Assembly: GCA_964370625.1 (NCBI GenBank)
Contig: CAYJKB010000012.1
Coordinates: forward strand, 1 to 49,563
Reading direction: 5' to 3'
Length of the DNA: 49,563 bases
From: CAYJKB01 sp964370625
GTDB taxonomy: Bacteria; Bacillota; Clostridia; Oscillospirales; Butyricicoccaceae
Position 1 is the first letter of the stretch; each line of letters opens with the position of its first letter. Under the pieces are notes generated by a model that was not told the origin of the DNA, searched no databases, and worked only from the letters and a program-made list of their open reading frames with translations. Shown one piece after another: positions 17,353 to 25,686 of the stretch. The position numbers and the translations under genes are program-made.

Positions 17353-18723
17353 TTATCCAATAATAAATTTATCCTCTGGATATTTTATCTTTGGTTCTGC
17401 AATATCATGCATCAGCACTGTTACACCCAGTGTTAACACTCCAATTCTTCCAAGATACATCATAACTATAAGTGTAATTTTTGATAATATTCCAAGTGTT
17501 GGTGTAATTCCCATCGAAAGCCCTACAGTGCCAAAGGCAGAAATTGCTTCATACATCGCTTTATTAAAAATAACACCATCAGTATATGAGATAACAAATG
17601 TGCCAAATGCTGTAATAAAAATCCCAACAAAAAGCATAGTAATTGAGTTTAAAATTGCTCTATTTGGAATAGAACGTCCAAATATACGTGGTTTATCATA
17701 TCCGAAAAGCGTACAATATGCAGTGATTACAAGCACTGCAATAGTCATTGTTTTAATACCACCAGCTGTAGAACCTGGCGAGCCACCAATTAACATTAAT
17801 ACATTTGTTAATGCAAGAGATGGGCCTGTAAGCTGTGCTTGGTCAATCGTGTTAAATCCAGCTGTGCGAGTTGTTACTGATTGGAAAACTGATGCCAAAA
17901 CTTTATCTTTGAAATCCATTGTTCCAATAGTTGCATCATTATTAAATTCAAAGAACAAAAACAAAATTGCTCCGATGACAATTAAAAATATTGTAGTTAC
18001 TAAAATTACTTTTGTATGTGTCGCATATCGTTTTACCTTTTTGCCTCGGTTTTCAAAAATATCACCCCATACAAAAAAACCAATACCACCAATTATAATT
18101 AAAGCCATAATTGTTACATTAACTGTGAAATCTGTGGCATACGCTGTAAGACTTGAAAACGGAGTATTCATACCCATAAGGTCAAACCCTGCATTACAAA
18201 AAGCAGAAATCGAATGAAATATCCCTTTTTTTATTCCTTCAATTATACCAAAATCCATAGAAAACCTAATTGATAATATTATTGCACCAATGCCTTCAAA
18301 AATTAGTGTACCTAGCAAAATATGCCTAGTAAGTTTAACTACGCCTGATAAGTCATCAATATTTAATGAAGTTGTCATTACAATTCGCTCACGCATACTT
18401 ATTTTTCGTTTAAGCATAAGTGAAATCAAAGTAGCAAGTGTCATAAACCCTAATCCACCAAGTTGAATCATAATTAAAATAACAGCTTGTCCAAAAGTGC
18501 TCCAGTGTGTGTACGTGTCAACTAATACAAGCCCCGTTACACAAGTTGCTGAAGTTGCTGTAAAAATTGTAGTTAAAACACTTGTAAATTCGCCACTTTT
18601 CGAAGAAATTGGAAGTGCTAATAAAAAGGCACCAATTAAAATTATCGCTATAAATCCCAAAGCAAAGACTGCTCCTGGCTTCATATTTCGGCTAGTTCTA
18701 CGTGTTAAAAAATTAAGTCGCAT
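17353..18723 (-). CDS. KtrB/TrkH-type K+ uptake transmembrane subunit
   Basis: Integral membrane K+ transporter of the TrkH/KtrB superfamily. 456 residues with about ten hydrophobic segments, and the four pore loops each carrying the selectivity glycine: SATCVTGLVL, SAFCNAGFDL, TTRTAGFNTID and SAFGTVGLSMG. It begins MRLNFLTRRTSRNMKPGAV, and AAGGAG lies upstream of the ATG. It pairs with the RCK protein that follows. The upstream gap holds repeat locus C, and I see no cyclic di-AMP riboswitch there. Confidence 0.95.
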   Translation of the reverse strand: MRLNFLTRRTSRNMKPGAVFALGFIAIILIGAFLLALPISSKSGEFTSVLTTIFTATSATCVTGLVLVDTYTHWSTFGQAVILIMIQLGGLGFMTLATLISLMLKRKISMRERIVMTTSLNIDDLSGVVKLTRHILLGTLIFEGIGAIILSIRFSMDFGIIEGIKKGIFHSISAFCNAGFDLMGMNTPFSSLTAYATDFTVNVTIMALIIIGGIGFFVWGDIFENRGKKVKRYATHTKVILVTTIFLIVIGAILFLFFEFNNDATIGTMDFKDKVLASVFQSVTTRTAGFNTIDQAQLTGPSLALTNVLMLIGGSPGSTAGGIKTMTIAVLVITAYCTLFGYDKPRIFGRSIPNRAILNSITMLFVGIFITAFGTFVISYTDGVIFNKAMYEAISAFGTVGLSMGITPTLGILSKITLIVMMYLGRIGVLTLGVTVLMHDIAEPKIKYPEDKFIIG

Positions 18724-18845
18724 AACATTAATTTTGCTCCTTTTTTTAATAAATGAAATTTCCTTTTGTGACGCTACCTATGGGCAGGGTGTCACCAGTG
18801 ACGCTGTAGGGAATGGTGTCCTCTACATCCTTTTATATTGTCATG

Positions 18846-19065
18846 TGACGGCTGGTTTTTTGTAAATATATAATTTATGTTTTTTCGATACTTGTTGAGC
18901 GACAAGTATCCAAACGCTTTTATTTTTTGTATCGTCAAAAAATAAAGGTAAAACCTCTTTGCTCAGTGCTATCACATCATTAAAATTCAGCTAAAACGTA
19001 CTCCTCCAGTTGTGAGCGATGCATTACTATCGTACTCCGTACTGGATTTTAGGCAATTTATAAAT
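18846..19065 (-). repeat. dispersed structured repeat, locus C, inverted half
   Basis: Inverted copy. It begins GACGGCTGGTTTTTTGTA (the reverse of the CCAGCC end block), then hairpin 2 at 18887-18910 (GATACTTG...CAAGTATC), CAAACGCTTTT, hairpin 1 at 18919-18946 with the same stem as locus B, TAAAACCTCTTTG, and CGTACTCCGTACTGG (the reverse of the AGAGTGCG module). It meets the direct half at AAATCGTGGCTTG, making a head-to-head pair in the 671-bp gap between trkH and lysS. Bases 18808-18830 just before it are a decayed TGTAGGGAAC hairpin. Confidence 0.75.
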
Positions 19066-19335
19066 CGTGGCTTGTAATAAAAAAGATTTCCACATCTCAG
19101 CCTTTACATCAATCTTGTAAATTTACACCACAGTTTTTCCCTTTTTATAAAATATAGCACAGAGTGCGTTACGTACATGTCTGCACACAGGATGACTGCC
19201 GAAAGAACGAGTAATCTAGCTACGATGAATGCACATATCAAAAGCGATTTTTATTTTCCTTTTGTAGGGGACGCCGTCTTGCATAAGACAAAAAGCAAAG
19301 AATATTTTGGGGAAAACCTATTTGTCAAAGGGAAA
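19066..19335 (+). repeat. dispersed structured repeat, locus C, direct half (interrupted)
   Basis: Direct copy very similar to locus B over 19066-19215: GATTTCCACATCTCAGCC, TATAGCACAGAGTGCGTTAC, TGTCTGCACACAGGATGACT, GCCGAAAGAACGAGTAATC. After AAAAGCGATTTTTATTTTCC the expected hairpin 1 is broken by TGTAGGGGACGCCGTCTTGC, which resembles the other short palindromic repeat of this region; hairpin 2 and the end block are not recognisable. Confidence 0.6.
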
Positions 19336-19350
19336 TATAAAATGCACGTA

Positions 19351-19384
19351 AAGCCTGAACAGACTTTTTCGTCAATTCAGGCTT
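19351..19384. terminator. stem-loop after lysS
   Basis: Inverted repeat AAGCCTGAA ... TTCAGGCTT, 9 bp, with an inner GAC/GTC pairing. It lies 11 bases after the lysS stop on the minus strand, with short T runs on both sides, so it probably ends the greA-lysS transcript and blocks read-through from the other side. Confidence 0.6.
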
Positions 19385-19394
19385 TTAAATTTTG

Positions 19395-20897
19395 TTATTC
19401 TTGCGGTTTCATAGTAGGGAATAGAAGTACATCACGAATTGAATAACTATCTGTTAAGAACATAACAAGACGGTCAATCCCGATACCTAAACCACCAGTT
19501 GGAGGCATACCATATTCTAAAGCAAGCACAAAATCTTCATCCATCATATTTGCTTCATCATCTCCTGCATCACGCATTTCAACTTGACGCATAAAACGCT
19601 CTTTTTGATCGATTGGGTCATTAAGTTCTGAGAATGCATTAGCAAGCTCACGACCAAATACAAACAATTCAAAACGTTCTGTAAGACGTGGATTAGATGC
19701 CATTTTTTTAGCAAGTGGAGATACTTCGATTGGGTGATCCATGATAAATGTAGGCTGAATTAATTTAGCTTCAACTCGCTCTTCAAATACGATGCTAAGT
19801 AAATCTCCCCAAGATGGACTTCCTTCAAATTCAATACCAGCAGCTTTTACAGCTTGACGTGCCGCTTCATCATCTTCAAATGACATAAAGTCAAGATTTG
19901 CGTATTTTTTAACTGCATCAGTCATAGTGATGCGTTCCCAACCTTTAGCAAAACTGATTTCTGTACCTTGATAGTTCACAACATCAGTACCTAATACTTC
20001 TTTTGCAATGTGAGAAATCATATCTTCAGTTAAATCCATCATGCCATTATAGTCAGTATATGCTTCATAAAGTTCTATTGTTGTAAATTCTGGGTTATGT
20101 TTAATTGACATACCTTCATTACGGAAAATACGCCCAATCTCATAAACTTTTTCAAGTCCACCTACAATAAGCCTTTTAAGGTGAAGTTCTGTTGCAATTC
20201 TTAAATACATATCAATATCAAGTGTGTTATGATGTGTAGTAAATGGACGTGCAGCAGCACCACCAGGAATAGTATTAAGTACAGGTGTTTCAACTTCCAT
20301 AAAATCACGAGTGTCTAAGTAATTTCTCATAGAACGAATTACTTTACTACGTACTTCAAAAGTATTTCTAACATCTGTATTTACAATTAAATCAACATAA
20401 CGTTGACGATATCTCATATCAACATCACGTAAACCATGCCATTTTTCTGGAAGCGGACGAAGTGATTTTGAAAGCAGAACAAGTTCATGTACTTCTATTG
20501 AAATTTCACCTTTTTGAGTTTTGAAAACACGACCTTTAATACCTAAAATATCACCTAGGTCCATTTTTTTATAATCTTGGTAAATTTCAGTTCCTAGTAC
20601 ATCACGTTTAATATATAATTGTATTCTACCATATCTATCTGAAATATCAGAAAAAGATGCTTTCCCCATGATACGTTTTGACATCATACGTCCAGCAAGA
20701 GATACAATTTTCCCTTCCATTTCATCATAGTTATTTAAAACATCTGTGCTGTGATTAGTTCTTTCGAATTTCACTTCATGAAAAGGGTCTGTTCCTCTTT
20801 CTTGTAATTCTGACAGCTTATCACGACGAATTTGTAATAATTCGTTTAAATCTTGTTCAACAAGACCTTCTGCTTCATTTTTTATTTGTTCTGACAT
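19395..20897 (-). CDS. lysS: lysyl-tRNA synthetase, class II
   Basis: Attaches lysine to tRNA-Lys. 500 residues: an N-terminal OB-fold anticodon-binding domain (about 60-170) and a class II catalytic core with motif 1 around RQRYVDLIVN, motif 2 FRNEGMSIKHNPEFTTIELY and motif 3 GGLGIGIDRLVMFLTD. GGAGG lies 9 bases before the ATG. It follows greA by 54 bases, and this greA-lysS pairing is frequent in Clostridia. No T-box leader is visible before either gene. A tRNA-Lys gene is at 48823-48898. Confidence 0.98.
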   Translation of the reverse strand: MSEQIKNEAEGLVEQDLNELLQIRRDKLSELQERGTDPFHEVKFERTNHSTDVLNNYDEMEGKIVSLAGRMMSKRIMGKASFSDISDRYGRIQLYIKRDVLGTEIYQDYKKMDLGDILGIKGRVFKTQKGEISIEVHELVLLSKSLRPLPEKWHGLRDVDMRYRQRYVDLIVNTDVRNTFEVRSKVIRSMRNYLDTRDFMEVETPVLNTIPGGAAARPFTTHHNTLDIDMYLRIATELHLKRLIVGGLEKVYEIGRIFRNEGMSIKHNPEFTTIELYEAYTDYNGMMDLTEDMISHIAKEVLGTDVVNYQGTEISFAKGWERITMTDAVKKYANLDFMSFEDDEAARQAVKAAGIEFEGSPSWGDLLSIVFEERVEAKLIQPTFIMDHPIEVSPLAKKMASNPRLTERFELFVFGRELANAFSELNDPIDQKERFMRQVEMRDAGDDEANMMDEDFVLALEYGMPPTGGLGIGIDRLVMFLTDSYSIRDVLLFPTMKPQE

Positions 20898-20951
20898 TTT
20901 CGTTTTCCTCCAAATTTTATCCCGTCCAAGCCTCCGAATTTTGCTTAGCTT

Positions 20952-21425
20952 TTATCTTGAAATTGCAACTATTTCATATTGCATAACACCTACAGGTGCT
21001 TCAACTTCTACAATTTCTCCAACTTTTTTTCCAATAAGTGCTTTACCAAAAGGTGATTCATCAGAAATTTTTCCAAACATAGGGTCTGCTTCTTGAGAAC
21101 CTACGATATGATATTCTTCTTCTGTTCCATCTTCTACATCACGAGTTACAACGTGTGAACCTGGTGATACTTCATCATCACGGAACATATCTTCTGTAAT
21201 GATTACAGCGTGTGAAATAACGTTTTCAAGTTCAGCCATACGAGAAAACAGCTTGCCTTGTTCATTTTTAGCTTCATCATATTCACTATTTTCTGATAAA
21301 TCTCCAAAAGAACGAGCTTCTTTAATTTGATCTGCAACTTCTTTTTCACGAACTGTTTTAAGATATTCTAATTCATCTTTTAATTTTTGTAAACTTTCTT
21401 CTGTAATTTTAAATTGCTTAGTCAT
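20952..21425 (-). CDS. greA: transcription elongation factor GreA
   Basis: Rescues backtracked RNA polymerase by stimulating cleavage of the transcript 3' end. 157 residues, the standard length: an N-terminal coiled coil (about 1-75, with conserved acidic residues at the tip in the GDLSENSEYDEAK block) and a C-terminal FKBP-like domain (about 80-157, with DESPFGKALIGKKVGE). AGAGG precedes the ATG. A consensus promoter lies 68 bases upstream (21493-21521). Confidence 0.98.
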   Translation of the reverse strand: MTKQFKITEESLQKLKDELEYLKTVREKEVADQIKEARSFGDLSENSEYDEAKNEQGKLFSRMAELENVISHAVIITEDMFRDDEVSPGSHVVTRDVEDGTEEEYHIVGSQEADPMFGKISDESPFGKALIGKKVGEIVEVEAPVGVMQYEIVAISR

Positions 21426-21492
21426 ATTTTTTACCTCTCCATCTATTTAAATCATATTAATCTTAAATTAATTTTGCTATACATTAAATTAT

Positions 21493-21521
21493 ATTATATA
21501 AATACGTTTGTGCTATGTCAA
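21493..21521 (-). promoter_or_regulatory. consensus sigma-A promoter for greA-lysS
   Basis: On the minus strand: TTGACA (21516-21521), 17-base spacer, TATAAT (21493-21498), both hexamers perfect. The -35 hexamer contains the TGA stop codon of the upstream 248-residue ORF (21518-21520). Confidence 0.88.
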
Positions 21522-22264
21522 GACAATATTTTGTAAAGTTTGCATTTTTTCACAAGCTTGGGGTTTGAATCAATTAAATACATAAGCAACAAAGAATTGT
21601 TTGTTCCTTTAGGAAGCTTAATTTCATCTGATATAATTTCAAATTGTGAATATACTTTATATTCATAATTTATAACATCTTGTGATAAATTAATTATCTG
21701 CCTTGGGTTTATTAAGTTTAAAAATTTCTCATCTGGCACATCAAAACACAAAAGCAAAATATCATCAATAATTTTATTTCTGCTGATTATAACTGATAAT
21801 CCATATTCATCTATCAAATGCCGACGCAAAATCTCACTATCAAATTCTAAACCTATGCATAAACGTACATTTTTATGTGACATGCAAAGCCTATAAAGTA
21901 GGGGAGTGATTTGTGAATAATTCTGCCGTGCATACACCATCGGAGTATAATGGTTATTTTTTAAAACTGCATAAAATATATCAGCTGCCAAAATCTTAAG
22001 TGCATTTGAATTATCAAAGTGATAGAAATTATAATTTGTGATTTTACGCAAAATATAATCATCATTTGGATAAATAAGTTTTTTAATATTTTGCTTTTCA
22101 AAAAGTTTTAATATCTTATCTAGTGTCTTTTTAAACCAAAATCCATTTTTAGCATTTTTTCTATAAACTCTTGCAACTAAAAAAGCTGTTTCTTCAATAA
22201 ACTCAATTTCTACTGTGGGTTTAATTTTATCAATACTATCAATCACACATAAAATCCCAATCAA
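21518..22264 (-). CDS. conserved-looking protein of unknown function, 248 aa
   Basis: I do not recognise the family. The protein is soluble-looking, has no signal peptide or membrane segment, and is rich in I, L, K, N and Y. Alternating hydrophobic stretches (RLCIGLEF, LSVIISRNKIIDDILLLCFD) suggest an alpha/beta fold with a Rossmann-like half near residues 120-190. The start is TTG at 22262-22264 with AAGGTGA 5 bases upstream. It lies 69 bases after ctpA, probably in the same transcript, and its stop codon is inside the greA promoter. Codon use and base composition match the neighbours, and the reading frame is intact over its whole length. Confidence 0.7.
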   Translation of the reverse strand: MIGILCVIDSIDKIKPTVEIEFIEETAFLVARVYRKNAKNGFWFKKTLDKILKLFEKQNIKKLIYPNDDYILRKITNYNFYHFDNSNALKILAADIFYAVLKNNHYTPMVYARQNYSQITPLLYRLCMSHKNVRLCIGLEFDSEILRRHLIDEYGLSVIISRNKIIDDILLLCFDVPDEKFLNLINPRQIINLSQDVINYEYKVYSQFEIISDEIKLPKGTNNSLLLMYLIDSNPKLVKKCKLYKILS

Positions 22265-22333
22265 TATATCACCTTGCCTTAAGCTGTAAATTTTATTACA
22301 ACTTTATTCAGGCTTAATATATTTTATGATAAT

Positions 22334-23524
22334 TTATTTTGTAACTTCGCCCATAGCTGCGATAATTTGTTCATCTTCATAAGGCTCTAATTTATAGAAA
22401 TTCATTAAATCTTCTTCTGATAATTCAATTTCAACATCAGGAGTTACCCCAGTTCCAGCTAAATTTTTATCTTGTGGTGTGAAATATTCATTTGTTGATA
22501 AAATAAGCGCAGATCCATCAGACAATTCAATTGGTTGTTGCGAATAGCCTTTACCACCAGTTTTAGCTCCAACAATAGTTGCAACTTCATATTCAGCTAA
22601 AGCAGCTGCAAAAAATTCAGCAGCGCTAATAGAGCTTTCATTTACAATTACTGCAATCGGCATATCTAAAAACTGTGCATCTGACGTATATTCAATTCCT
22701 TCTCCAGTTTTATCACGAAGTGAAATAATTATTCCTTCTGGAACTAACATATCAATCATATTTGACATAGTTTCAACATTTCCACCTGGATTATTTCTAA
22801 CATCAAATATAAATGAAGTTGCGCCTTGCTCTAATAAATCATCAACTGCATCTGCAAATTGTTCATCTACATTTTGATCAAAATCAGCAATTTCTATATA
22901 ACCTATATCTTGTTCTAGTAATTCATATTTTATGCTGATTTTTTCTATTTTTTGACGTTCTATAACAAGGTCTTCTTCTGTTCCATCTTGACGAGCCACC
23001 GTTATTTTAACATCTGTTCCAACTTCTCCACGAACACTGTTCACACTTTCAGTATATCCAATTTCTGAAACTAAAACATCATCAACAGCGATAATATAAT
23101 CTCCGATTACCATACCTTCATCTTCGGCTGGTGAATTTTCATAAACATCTTGAACGAAAATAGCATTTTCAGTTGTATCAAAAAATACAGAGATACCAAC
23201 GCCAACAAGTTGTCCGCTTGAATCAATTAAATATTGTTCATATTCTTCTTTTGTAAGGTAGTGAGACCACTGGTCTCCAACTCCGATTACATAACCTGCT
23301 AATGCTACATCCATAGCTTCTTCTGTGCTATATTCGCCTACATAATATTTGCTGATAACCTCTTCTACTTCAGATAATCTTGCATATTCAGTATCAAGAT
23401 CATAATAATTTTGTAACATGTTATTAAACGTGTTTTGTCCCCACATATATGTGATTACAAATGCTGTAAGCCCTGACATTATCATAAACATTATAGCAGT
23501 ACCAAGTGATATTCTTATCTTCAT
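22334..23524 (-). CDS. C-terminal processing peptidase, S41 family (CtpA-like)
   Basis: Membrane-anchored periplasmic-side serine protease with a PDZ domain. I place the start at 23524 (396 residues, MKIRISLGTAIMFMIMSG), because AAAGGAG lies 7 bases upstream; the longer frame to 23566 has no ribosome site. There is one N-terminal membrane segment (about 6-27), the PDZ domain is near 85-170, and the catalytic core has SSISAAEFFAAAL (nucleophile Ser) and VGAKTGGKGYSQQ (catalytic Lys). In B. subtilis relatives act in envelope signalling or wall-enzyme turnover. Its neighbours M23, ftsX and ftsE fit a role in controlling cell-wall hydrolysis. Confidence 0.93.
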   Translation of the reverse strand: MKIRISLGTAIMFMIMSGLTAFVITYMWGQNTFNNMLQNYYDLDTEYARLSEVEEVISKYYVGEYSTEEAMDVALAGYVIGVGDQWSHYLTKEEYEQYLIDSSGQLVGVGISVFFDTTENAIFVQDVYENSPAEDEGMVIGDYIIAVDDVLVSEIGYTESVNSVRGEVGTDVKITVARQDGTEEDLVIERQKIEKISIKYELLEQDIGYIEIADFDQNVDEQFADAVDDLLEQGATSFIFDVRNNPGGNVETMSNMIDMLVPEGIIISLRDKTGEGIEYTSDAQFLDMPIAVIVNESSISAAEFFAAALAEYEVATIVGAKTGGKGYSQQPIELSDGSALILSTNEYFTPQDKNLAGTGVTPDVEIELSEEDLMNFYKLEPYEDEQIIAAMGEVTK

Positions 23525-23551
23525 TGCTTTCTCCTTTATAAGCTTATAAAC

Positions 23552-23582
23552 GTAGACGGAACGCATTAAATGCGTTCCCTAC
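23552..23582. repeat. TGTAGGGAAC-type hairpin repeat between the M23 gene and ctpA
   Basis: GGAACGCATT/AATGCGTTCC palindrome with outer GTAG/CTAC arms, resembling the hairpin at 3099-3128. On the minus strand it reads GTAGGGAACGCATT and is followed by GTCTACG, not a T run, so it is not a typical terminator. It lies just upstream of the ctpA ribosome site. Confidence 0.55.
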
Positions 23583-23595
23583 ATATTTTATTAAA

Positions 23596-24783
23596 TTAAT
23601 TAAAGTAACTCATTGGGTCTGTATATTCTCCATTTTTATGGATTTCAAAGTGTAAATGTGGCCCTGTGCTCATACCTGTGCTACCAACAGTTCCAATTTT
23701 TTCACCTTTTTCAACTACATCTCCAACTTCAACAGCTCTTGATGTCATATGCCCATAAAGCGAAGTATATCCGCCACCATGGTCAATCATGATGTTATTG
23801 CCATAGCCAGAACTATAAGTAGAACGAACTACAGTACCACCACTTAGTGCCACAATAGCAACACCAGAAGGTGCACCTACGTCTGTCCCTGTATGGAATT
23901 TATTTTTCACGCCTGTAACAGGGTGTGTTCTGTATCCAAAAGGAGATGTAACTCTTGTATATCCTGGTGTTGGCCATGTAAATTGACCACCTGTATAATC
24001 TCCTGTACTTTGTGCTGCAATTTGACGTGCAAGGTTTGCAATTTCAGCTTCTGCATCTGCTTCTATTTGTTCAAATTCAGAAAGCATTGTTTGCCCTTTA
24101 AATTCAGTTGCCTCTAAATCGTCAATTATAGCTTCGCTACGAGCTTGCTCTCTTTCAAGCTCGATTTTGCTTTCAACAAGATTTTCTTTAAGATATTCTT
24201 GTTCCGATTTATCTTCTTCAAGGTTTACTTTAGTTTCAGCAATTTCATCTTTTGTTTCTGTAAAATCTTGAAGAATTTGTTTATCAGCTTCAACTATTTG
24301 ATTTATGCCCTCTGCACGAATTAAAAGTTCTGAAAAGCTTCCTGAATCAAGTAAAATATCAAGATAAGTAGTTTCACCACGTTCATACATCAAACGAACA
24401 CGTTGCTTAAGTAATTCATATTGGTCATCTAATCTGACTTGAGCGTCTGCAAGCTCTTCTGTTTTAACTTCTATGCTTAATTCAAGACTATTTATTAGCT
24501 CATCTGTAACATCAATTTCGCTAGAAATAGCTGATACATTTTTATCAATTGCATCTTTAACAGCATAAGCATCATCAATTTCTTCATCTAAAACTTTAAG
24601 TTCTGCTTGAATTTGTGCTTTTTCTGCTTCAATTTGTGCTAATTCTTGCTGAAGCCCATCAAGCTCACTTTGGAGTGATGCCCCAGCATACATGAATATG
24701 CTTGTAAATAATGAACCAAACATTATAAGTGCAAGGATAATTGCAATTATAGTTGATATTAATTTGACGTTTTTTCTACTCAA
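23596..24783 (-). CDS. M23 (LytM) peptidoglycan peptidase with coiled coil
   Basis: Predicted wall endopeptidase at the outer membrane face. 395 residues: a hydrophobic N-terminal anchor (about 9-32), a long Glu-rich coiled coil (about 36-250) and a LytM domain (about 280-390). The zinc-ligand pattern is complete: FHTGTDVGAP with H and D, and GPHLHFEIH with HxH, so it should be active, unlike the degenerate LytM domain of EnvC. The start is TTG with GGAGG 8 bases upstream. ftsX ends 12 bases upstream; coiled-coil hydrolases or activators of this shape (EnvC, PcsB, CwlO) are controlled by FtsEX in other bacteria, so this is the likely FtsEX partner. Confidence 0.93.
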   Translation of the reverse strand: MSRKNVKLISTIIAIILALIMFGSLFTSIFMYAGASLQSELDGLQQELAQIEAEKAQIQAELKVLDEEIDDAYAVKDAIDKNVSAISSEIDVTDELINSLELSIEVKTEELADAQVRLDDQYELLKQRVRLMYERGETTYLDILLDSGSFSELLIRAEGINQIVEADKQILQDFTETKDEIAETKVNLEEDKSEQEYLKENLVESKIELEREQARSEAIIDDLEATEFKGQTMLSEFEQIEADAEAEIANLARQIAAQSTGDYTGGQFTWPTPGYTRVTSPFGYRTHPVTGVKNKFHTGTDVGAPSGVAIVALSGGTVVRSTYSSGYGNNIMIDHGGGYTSLYGHMTSRAVEVGDVVEKGEKIGTVGSTGMSTGPHLHFEIHKNGEYTDPMSYFN

Positions 24784-24795
24784 TTAATGTTCCTC

Positions 24796-25686
24796 CTAAA
24801 CATCCAAAAACTTACGTATTGTAAGGCTACTTCCACTAACTCCAATTAATAATCCAGCTGCTAAGAATACTCCAGCAACTAAAAGATTAATCTCGCTAAA
24901 ATCAATAATTGTAATAATTCCCAAAAATTCAGAAATCGTAACTTGTAGCTCGTAATAAATTCCCCATTGCACAAAAAATGCAATAAAAGAACTTACTAAT
25001 CCTAAAATCAATCCTTCTACAACAAAAGGCCATCTGATAAACCAGTTTGTTGCGCCAACCATTTTCATGATTGCAATTTCTTCACGACGAGCAAACATAC
25101 CAAGTTTCACCGTATTAGAAATTATAAATACCGAAACTGCGCCCAGCGAAATCACAAGCGTAATAGAAATGATTTCAAAAACATCACGTAAGCTTAAAAG
25201 TGTGCTTACAGTGTCTTCTTGTGCTACAAAGTTTGCAATTCCTGAAATATTTAAAATTTCTTCTTTTGTTTCTGCTAAAAGTGCATTATCGTGAAGTTTT
25301 ATTCTATATCCATCACGCATGGGGTTATGTTCGCCTTGCAAACCTGCAATTAGTTCATCATCTCCCATCATTTCTGCAAATTCTTCCAATGCCTGTTCGC
25401 TTGATACAAAAACTGCTTCTTTAATATTTTCAATTTCAAATAACTTCAAAGAAATATCTTCTGCTTCATCTCTTGAAAAACTTTCATCAATATATATTGC
25501 AATTTCATTATCTTGTTCAAGTGCATTAATTTGAGCACCAATATTTGTTACAATAAGCGAAATACTTCCTGTAATCAAAAGACAAACAACGATAACAGAA
25601 ATCGCTGCAAAGCTCATAAATCCATTAAGAAAGATTGCACGAATACCTTCTCTGAAAAAATATCTAATACTGTATTGGCTTTTCAT
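24796..25686 (-). CDS. ftsX: cell-division ABC transporter-like permease FtsX
   Basis: Membrane half of FtsEX, which transmits ATP hydrolysis to a cell-wall hydrolase outside. Four membrane segments: one N-terminal (about 20-45 in FMSFAAISVIVVCLLITG), an extracellular domain, then three (SITLVISLGAVSVFIISNTV, the WPFVVEGLILGLVSSFIAFF region, and LLVAGVFLAAGLLIG). I choose ATG 25684-25686 (296 residues, MKSQYSIRYFFREG), which matches the short FtsX N terminus; a GTG at 25711-25713 with AAAGGA upstream is possible and would add nine residues. It overlaps ftsE by 23 bases. Confidence 0.94.
   Translation of the reverse strand: MKSQYSIRYFFREGIRAIFLNGFMSFAAISVIVVCLLITGSISLIVTNIGAQINALEQDNEIAIYIDESFSRDEAEDISLKLFEIENIKEAVFVSSEQALEEFAEMMGDDELIAGLQGEHNPMRDGYRIKLHDNALLAETKEEILNISGIANFVAQEDTVSTLLSLRDVFEIISITLVISLGAVSVFIISNTVKLGMFARREEIAIMKMVGATNWFIRWPFVVEGLILGLVSSFIAFFVQWGIYYELQVTISEFLGIITIIDFSEINLLVAGVFLAAGLLIGVSGSSLTIRKFLDV

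Noticed and set aside
18724..19394. Cyclic di-AMP riboswitch in front of the Ktr genes, or T-box in front of lysS or metG
   Set aside because: The gap before trkH is explained by repeat copies, and I see no T-box or specifier-like structure before greA-lysS or metG.
19177..19446. 89-codon plus-strand ORF ending within lysS
   Set aside because: It runs through the repeat at locus C, the lysS terminator and the 3' end of lysS on the opposite strand; no ribosome site.
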